Shown: in pieces, positions 60,559 to 64,000 of the stretch
How the letters are laid out: each line of letters starts with the position of its first letter
Position numbering within the stretch: the stretch's first letter is position 1
Assembly: GCF_023015865.1 (NCBI RefSeq)
Contig: NZ_JALKBC010000005.1
Span: 62,001-126,000, forward strand
Source of the DNA: Arenibacter sp. F26102
GTDB taxonomy: Bacteria; Bacteroidota; Bacteroidia; Flavobacteriales; Flavobacteriaceae
Direction of reading: 5' to 3'
DNA: 64,000 nt
Translations under genes and position numbers: made by a program
Notes under the pieces: model-generated
What the model was told of the DNA's origin: nothing
Seen by the model: only the letters and a program-made list of their open reading frames with translations
Databases searched by the model: none

Positions 60559-61935
60559 TTAATTACTTCTAGAACTTCTTCCTCTTGTGGAAGCCGTTGA
60601 AATTTTTCTTGCACTACTGTTGGATGACTTTGCCACCGACCTTTTTACAGTGCTTTTCGACTGTACATTTGGTCGTTTTACAGAGGTATTCCTTACAGCT
60701 GAACCGCTATTGCTTCTGCTTGAAGAACTGCTTCTAACCGAAGTATTTCTAGGGCTTCTGCTAACTTCCTTTTTTATCGTTGTTCTGGTATTTCCAGAAG
60801 GTCTGGATACAACTGCTTTGCTCCTTGTTATAGAACTTCCACCGCCATTATTACTCCTTGTAGTCGTTGTTCTACCTACGGTTCTTTGAGCATTACCCTT
60901 ATTATTTGTGCGAATCGAAGAACTTCTGGAAACAGATTTGTCATTTCTAGAACTTGGAGAACTGCTTCTCACTGTTGTACTTCTCTTTATGGTAGCATTT
61001 CCATTGCTACGTTGAGTGGTGGATCTTGAAACATTATTGTTCTTTCTGTAACCATCATTGTTGCTCCTGGATGTTGTGCTTCTTGAAACATTATTGTTCT
61101 TTCTGTAACCATCATTGTTACTTCTGGATGTTGTACTTCTTGAAACATTATTGTTCTTTCTATATCCATCGTTTCTACTGGCTACAGACCTGTTTGATCT
61201 AAGGTTACTTTGACTTCTATATCCATGGTCCCTTACAGCAACCCTCTTATCGTTTCGGTAAACAGAACTTCTCTTGTTATGATGCCCTTTATCATATTTA
61301 TAATGGTGACCTATTTTGGCATATGCCTTTCTGTGGTTATGGTAATATGGTCTATAATAAGTGTATCTTACGGGTTCGTAATATCTTCTATAAGGGCTAC
61401 CAAATACCAGACTAAAGCCTAAAGCCGGTCTTATGAAATGGCTGTGGAAAGGGCTATACACATAATGCCTGTTGTATATATTTATAAATCCCCTGTGATG
61501 GCTATAATGGCCATTATGGTTATAATACACATATAAACCACCAACTCTGGATACTCTACCTCGGTTATAATTGATATTTACTTCCCCAATTTGACTTACC
61601 CTTCCGTAGTAGTCATAGTATACAGGAACATTCTCCACTTGGATAACTGCACCGTAATCGTCATACTGAACATAAGGGTTATAGTCATAACCTGAATTAA
61701 AAGTTATATTGGCATTTCCAAAATTTACATTTGCATTTACACCACCTCTATTGTCAATATAGAAATCGAACTCCCCATCTGGGTAAACCGAGAATGTAAT
61801 GCCATCTTCAACAAAAATAAATGAGTTATCATTTCTATAAGTATTGCTTGTGGCAACCTTATCTTCCATTGAAGCAGCCATGGTAACTGTAGTACCTAAT
61901 ATAAGCGCTGTAAAAAGGAGTATTAAATTTCTCAT
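60559..61935 (-). CDS. Secreted protein with His/Tyr-rich centre and Arg/Ser/Asn repeat tail
   Basis: The start at 61935 gives MRNLILLFTALILGTTVTMA as signal peptide; a Met nine codons earlier is possible. The first part (about 40-140) has repeated Gly/Tyr/Asp beta pattern (FSVYPDGEFDFYIDNRGGVN, GEVNINYNRGRVSRVGGLYV). The centre (about 140-215) is rich in His and Tyr (RGFINIYNRHYVYSPFHSHF; PYRRYYEPVRYTYYRPYYHN). The tail (about 230-458) is of low complexity, with Arg, Ser, Asn and Thr, including three 19-residue repeats. It is strongly basic. No family is recalled. Position after the polysaccharide operon may be chance. Confidence 0.72.
   Translation of the reverse strand: MRNLILLFTALILGTTVTMAASMEDKVATSNTYRNDNSFIFVEDGITFSVYPDGEFDFYIDNRGGVNANVNFGNANITFNSGYDYNPYVQYDDYGAVIQVENVPVYYDYYGRVSQIGEVNINYNRGRVSRVGGLYVYYNHNGHYSHHRGFINIYNRHYVYSPFHSHFIRPALGFSLVFGSPYRRYYEPVRYTYYRPYYHNHRKAYAKIGHHYKYDKGHHNKRSSVYRNDKRVAVRDHGYRSQSNLRSNRSVASRNDGYRKNNNVSRSTTSRSNNDGYRKNNNVSRSTTSRSNNDGYRKNNNVSRSTTQRSNGNATIKRSTTVRSSSPSSRNDKSVSRSSSIRTNNKGNAQRTVGRTTTTRSNNGGGSSITRSKAVVSRPSGNTRTTIKKEVSRSPRNTSVRSSSSSRSNSGSAVRNTSVKRPNVQSKSTVKRSVAKSSNSSARKISTASTRGRSSRSN
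61024..61176 (-). repeat. 57-base tandem repeat inside the SRN-rich coding region
   Basis: Three copies with period 57 start at 61024, 61081 and 61138 (plus-strand reading TCTTGAAACATTATTGTTCT). The reading frame is kept, giving the 19-residue unit DGYRKNNNVSRSTTSRSNN. The first two copies differ at only a few positions, showing recent duplication. Confidence 0.85.
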
Positions 61936-62258
61936 GATATAAGGTTTTAATTTAGAATGCAACTATTTACATTCAGTTTGTATATACCAAACAGCATGCC
62001 AAAAAATAAACGAATAGTTTAAATAATTGATTATCAGTTATTTATAATTTACAAACAGTTTAGAGAGTAGTATTATGACTAGCTCATAAAGAAGTTTGAA
62101 GTAATTATTTTTAGAACTTAAGTAGTAATATTCAGTAAAAAGTAAACGGTAAACAGTGGTGGAGCAGAAACCAGTAATCAGTAACAGGTAAAGAGTGCAT
62201 GGTGGCCTGAAATAGAAACATAAAATTTTAAACCAGAGTCTATATTCGTCTACTGTAT
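61936..62258. other. 323-base intergenic region before uvrA's 3' end
   Basis: No gene is seen. It should hold the promoter of the SRN-repeat protein. The part 62131-62198 is built of degenerate AGTAA/GTAAAC-like words repeated at least six times (AGTAAAAAGTAAACGGTAAA, then CAGTAATCAGTAACAGGTAA), a low-complexity repeat. Confidence 0.6.
62131..62198. repeat. Degenerate AGTAA-type short repeats
   Basis: Short words of the form (C)AGTAA(A/T) recur about every 7-9 bases over 68 bases, with a break at 62154-62170. The stretch is non-coding in all frames by inspection. Confidence 0.5.
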
Positions 62259-64000
62259 CTATTGGAGTAATTTTTCTTTTAAATACTTGGCAGTAAAGGA
62301 GGTTTTATCTTTCGCAACGATCTCGGGTGTACCCTGAACCAAAAGTTGGCCTCCTTTATTTCCGCCCTCTAGGCCTAAGTCTATGATGTAATCGGCGCAT
62401 TTGATCAAATCTATATTGTGTTCAATTACAATTATGGAATGTCCCTTGGCTATTAAAGCATCAAATGATTTAAGTAATTTCTTTATATCATGGAAATGAA
62501 GACCTGTAGTAGGTTCGTCAAAAATAAATAGGGCCTTGTCCTTGGTATTTCCCTTTACTAAGAACGATGCCAATTTTATACGCTGGGCCTCACCTCCGGA
62601 AAGGGTAGAGGAGGATTGTCCCAATGTTACATACCCTAAACCAACATCTTGGAGCGGTTTTAGTTTTGTTACTATTTTGTATTGATTGTTTTTTTCAAAA
62701 AAGTCCACCGCATCATCAATGGTCATATTGAGGATGTTGTCTATGTTGGCATCTTCAAATTTCACTTCCAATACTTCTTTTTTAAATCTTTTACCTTGGC
62801 AGGTTTCACATTCCAAATGTACATCGGCCATAAATTGCATCTCCACCGTAATTTCGCCCTCGCCTTTACATTTTTCACACCTTCCACCATCTACATTAAA
62901 AGAAAAGTGTTTGGGCTGATATCCCCTTAATTTGCTCAATTTCTGACTGGCAAAAAGGTTGCGGATATCGTCATAAGCTTTTATATAGGTAACGGGGTTA
63001 GATCTGGAGGATCGTCCTATGGGGTTCTGATCAACGTATTCCACATGCTTTAAAGATCCAAATTTCCCTTCCATAGAGCTAAATTGCCCTGCTTTTTCTC
63101 CGTAACCTCCCAACTCCTTTAAAATTATAGGGTACAATAATTTTTTTACCAACGTACTTTTACCACTTCCCGATACCCCGGTAATAACCGTTAGGATGTT
63201 TAAAGGGAAGATTACATCTATATTTTTAAGGTTGTTTTCCCGTGCTCCCTTAATTTCAATATAATTTTTAATGGGTCTTCTTGTTTTGGGTACGGCAATT
63301 TCCATACGACCATTGAGGTAAGACGCTGTAAGTGAATCGGATTTAAGAATTTCATCCATGGTGCCATGTGCTACTACCTCACCGCCATGTGTGCCTGCTT
63401 TTGGGCCAATATCGATTACCTCGTCTGCAGCTTTCATTATATCCTCATCATGCTCCACAACTATAACGGTATTGCCTAAATCCCGAAGCGATTTCAAAAC
63501 TGTAATTAAGTTTTCGGTATCCTTTGGGTGAAGTCCAATACTGGGTTCGTCCAGAATATACATAGAGCCAACCAAGCTACTTCCCAATGAGGTTGCCAAA
63601 TTTATGCGTTGACTTTCCCCACCGGATAAGGAATTGGATTTTCTATTTAGAGTTAAATAACTTAGTCCTACATTATATAAAAATCCCAATCTACTTTCTA
63701 TTTCCTTAAGTAATCGCTCTACAATTTTTCGATCATTGGAATTAAGCTTAATCTCTTTAAAAAATGTTATAAGGTCTTCTATGGGCAATTCTACAAGGTC
63801 GGAGATTGATTTCCCCGAAACTTTTACATAGTCGGTCTCCTTCCTTAAACGCCTTCCCTTACAGGTGCTGCATTTGGTTTTGCCACGATAACGGGACAAC
63901 ATTACCCTGTTTTGTATTTTATAACTCTTTTCTTCCAAACCCGAAAAGAATTTATGGATGCCGGTAAAATAGCTGTTCCCTTCCCAAACAAGTTGTTTTT
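62259..64000 (-). CDS. uvrA: Excinuclease ABC subunit A, 5' part outside the window
   Basis: UvrA finds DNA damage for nucleotide excision repair. The frame stays open to the right edge (the last residues read ..KQLVWEGNSYFTGIHKFFSG), so the gene starts beyond it; about 580 residues are visible of the usual 930-950. Seen are a zinc-finger half CSTCKGRRLRKE, the first ABC signature SLSGGESQRINLATSLG and its Walker B YILDEPSIGLHP, the second Walker A VSGSGKSTLV, a second zinc module (CEKCKGEGE to CETCQG), signature LSGGEAQRIKLA and Walker B LFIFDEPTTGLHF. All ATP-site motifs are intact. Confidence 0.95.
   Translation of the reverse strand, partial: KQLVWEGNSYFTGIHKFFSGLEEKSYKIQNRVMLSRYRGKTKCSTCKGRRLRKETDYVKVSGKSISDLVELPIEDLITFFKEIKLNSNDRKIVERLLKEIESRLGFLYNVGLSYLTLNRKSNSLSGGESQRINLATSLGSSLVGSMYILDEPSIGLHPKDTENLITVLKSLRDLGNTVIVVEHDEDIMKAADEVIDIGPKAGTHGGEVVAHGTMDEILKSDSLTASYLNGRMEIAVPKTRRPIKNYIEIKGARENNLKNIDVIFPLNILTVITGVSGSGKSTLVKKLLYPIILKELGGYGEKAGQFSSMEGKFGSLKHVEYVDQNPIGRSSRSNPVTYIKAYDDIRNLFASQKLSKLRGYQPKHFSFNVDGGRCEKCKGEGEITVEMQFMADVHLECETCQGKRFKKEVLEVKFEDANIDNILNMTIDDAVDFFEKNNQYKIVTKLKPLQDVGLGYVTLGQSSSTLSGGEAQRIKLASFLVKGNTKDKALFIFDEPTTGLHFHDIKKLLKSFDALIAKGHSIIVIEHNIDLIKCADYIIDLGLEGGNKGGQLLVQGTPEIVAKDKTSFTAKYLKEKLLQ

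Noticed and set aside
60587-60889. 100-codon plus-strand ORF opposite the SRN-repeat tail, Leu-rich
   Set aside because: It is an artefact of reading low-complexity Arg/Ser codons backwards, giving Leu/Val/Thr.
61024-61176. Regular 57-base repeats considered as a CRISPR-like array
   Set aside because: The repeats are directly adjacent with no unique spacers and stay in frame within a coding region.
1-64000. tRNA, rRNA, IS elements, prophage or defence islands
   Set aside because: Reading both strands gave no tRNA-like cloverleaf, transposase, integrase, or restriction, CRISPR or abortive-infection gene other than the common CPBP protease.

Overview
The window reads as chromosome from a marine-type member of Flavobacteriaceae (Bacteroidota). 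The evidence is low GC, many T-rich -7 promoter elements of the form TAnnTTTG, almost no Shine-Dalgarno sequences, menaquinone as the quinone, several TonB-dependent receptors with carboxypeptidase-like N-terminal domains, a PorP/SprF-type protein, and small Bacteroidota-only families (DUF2853, DUF4834, DUF6146, DUF6787). The genus cannot be fixed from the sequence. No rRNA, tRNA, IS element, prophage or CRISPR array was seen.

Layout. 1-7400: a truncated alpha/beta hydrolase runs off the left edge; divergently from it runs a menaquinone cluster (hotdog thioesterase, menF, menD, DUF2853, a CvfB-like S1 protein, a SPOR-like membrane protein, menA) ending with a LytTR response regulator. 7400-15500, minus strand: an orphan NarL-type regulator with Glu at the phospho-acceptor position, a 0.93-kb gene-free stretch, a PorP/SprF-SPOR fusion paired with a TPR-PD40 protein, and a large heme-binding lipoprotein. 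15700-21400, minus strand: a stress-flavoured group holding a truncated hemoglobin, an ECF sigma/anti-sigma pair, Cu/Zn SOD, a YceI lipoprotein, a hydrolase-OsmC fusion and DUF2490. 21500-29400, minus strand: an amidohydrolase, then a tightly packed run (M28 peptidase, dienelactone hydrolase, M1 peptidase, YdeI, NYN-LOTUS) preceded by an MFS transporter. 29467-33601: trehalose-6-phosphate synthase/phosphatase diverging from a GH15 enzyme.

33676-39645: a DUF2400 / CPBP protease / LolD-like ATPase operon whose genes overlap by 4 bases, folE, a small membrane protein, and a sulfite dehydrogenase with a membrane-anchored cytochrome c and a sterol-desaturase-like protein. 39714-42671: a ZnuD-like TonB receptor with a His/Glu-rich loop, and upstream of it a small His/Cys-rich membrane protein. 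42720-48266: DUF6787, DUF6146, DUF937, serA, serC, an acyl-CoA reductase, and a divergent ferredoxin. 48451-54783: a large TonB receptor, ychF, a GNAT-like protein and an outer-membrane protein with a Lys-rich tail. 54890-60348: DUF4834-YfhO-glycosyltransferase-flippase, a surface polysaccharide operon. 60349-64000: GC-rich palindromic repeats, a secreted Arg/Ser/Asn-rich repeat protein, and uvrA truncated by the right edge.

The best candidates for something undescribed are the small His/Cys-rich membrane protein next to the ZnuD-like receptor, the PorP-SPOR/PD40 pair with its internal Cys-containing repeat, the NarL-type regulator with a natural phospho-mimic residue beside a palindrome-bearing empty region, the His/Tyr-rich and SRN-repeat secreted protein, and several promoter arrangements (leaderless, and face-to-face).
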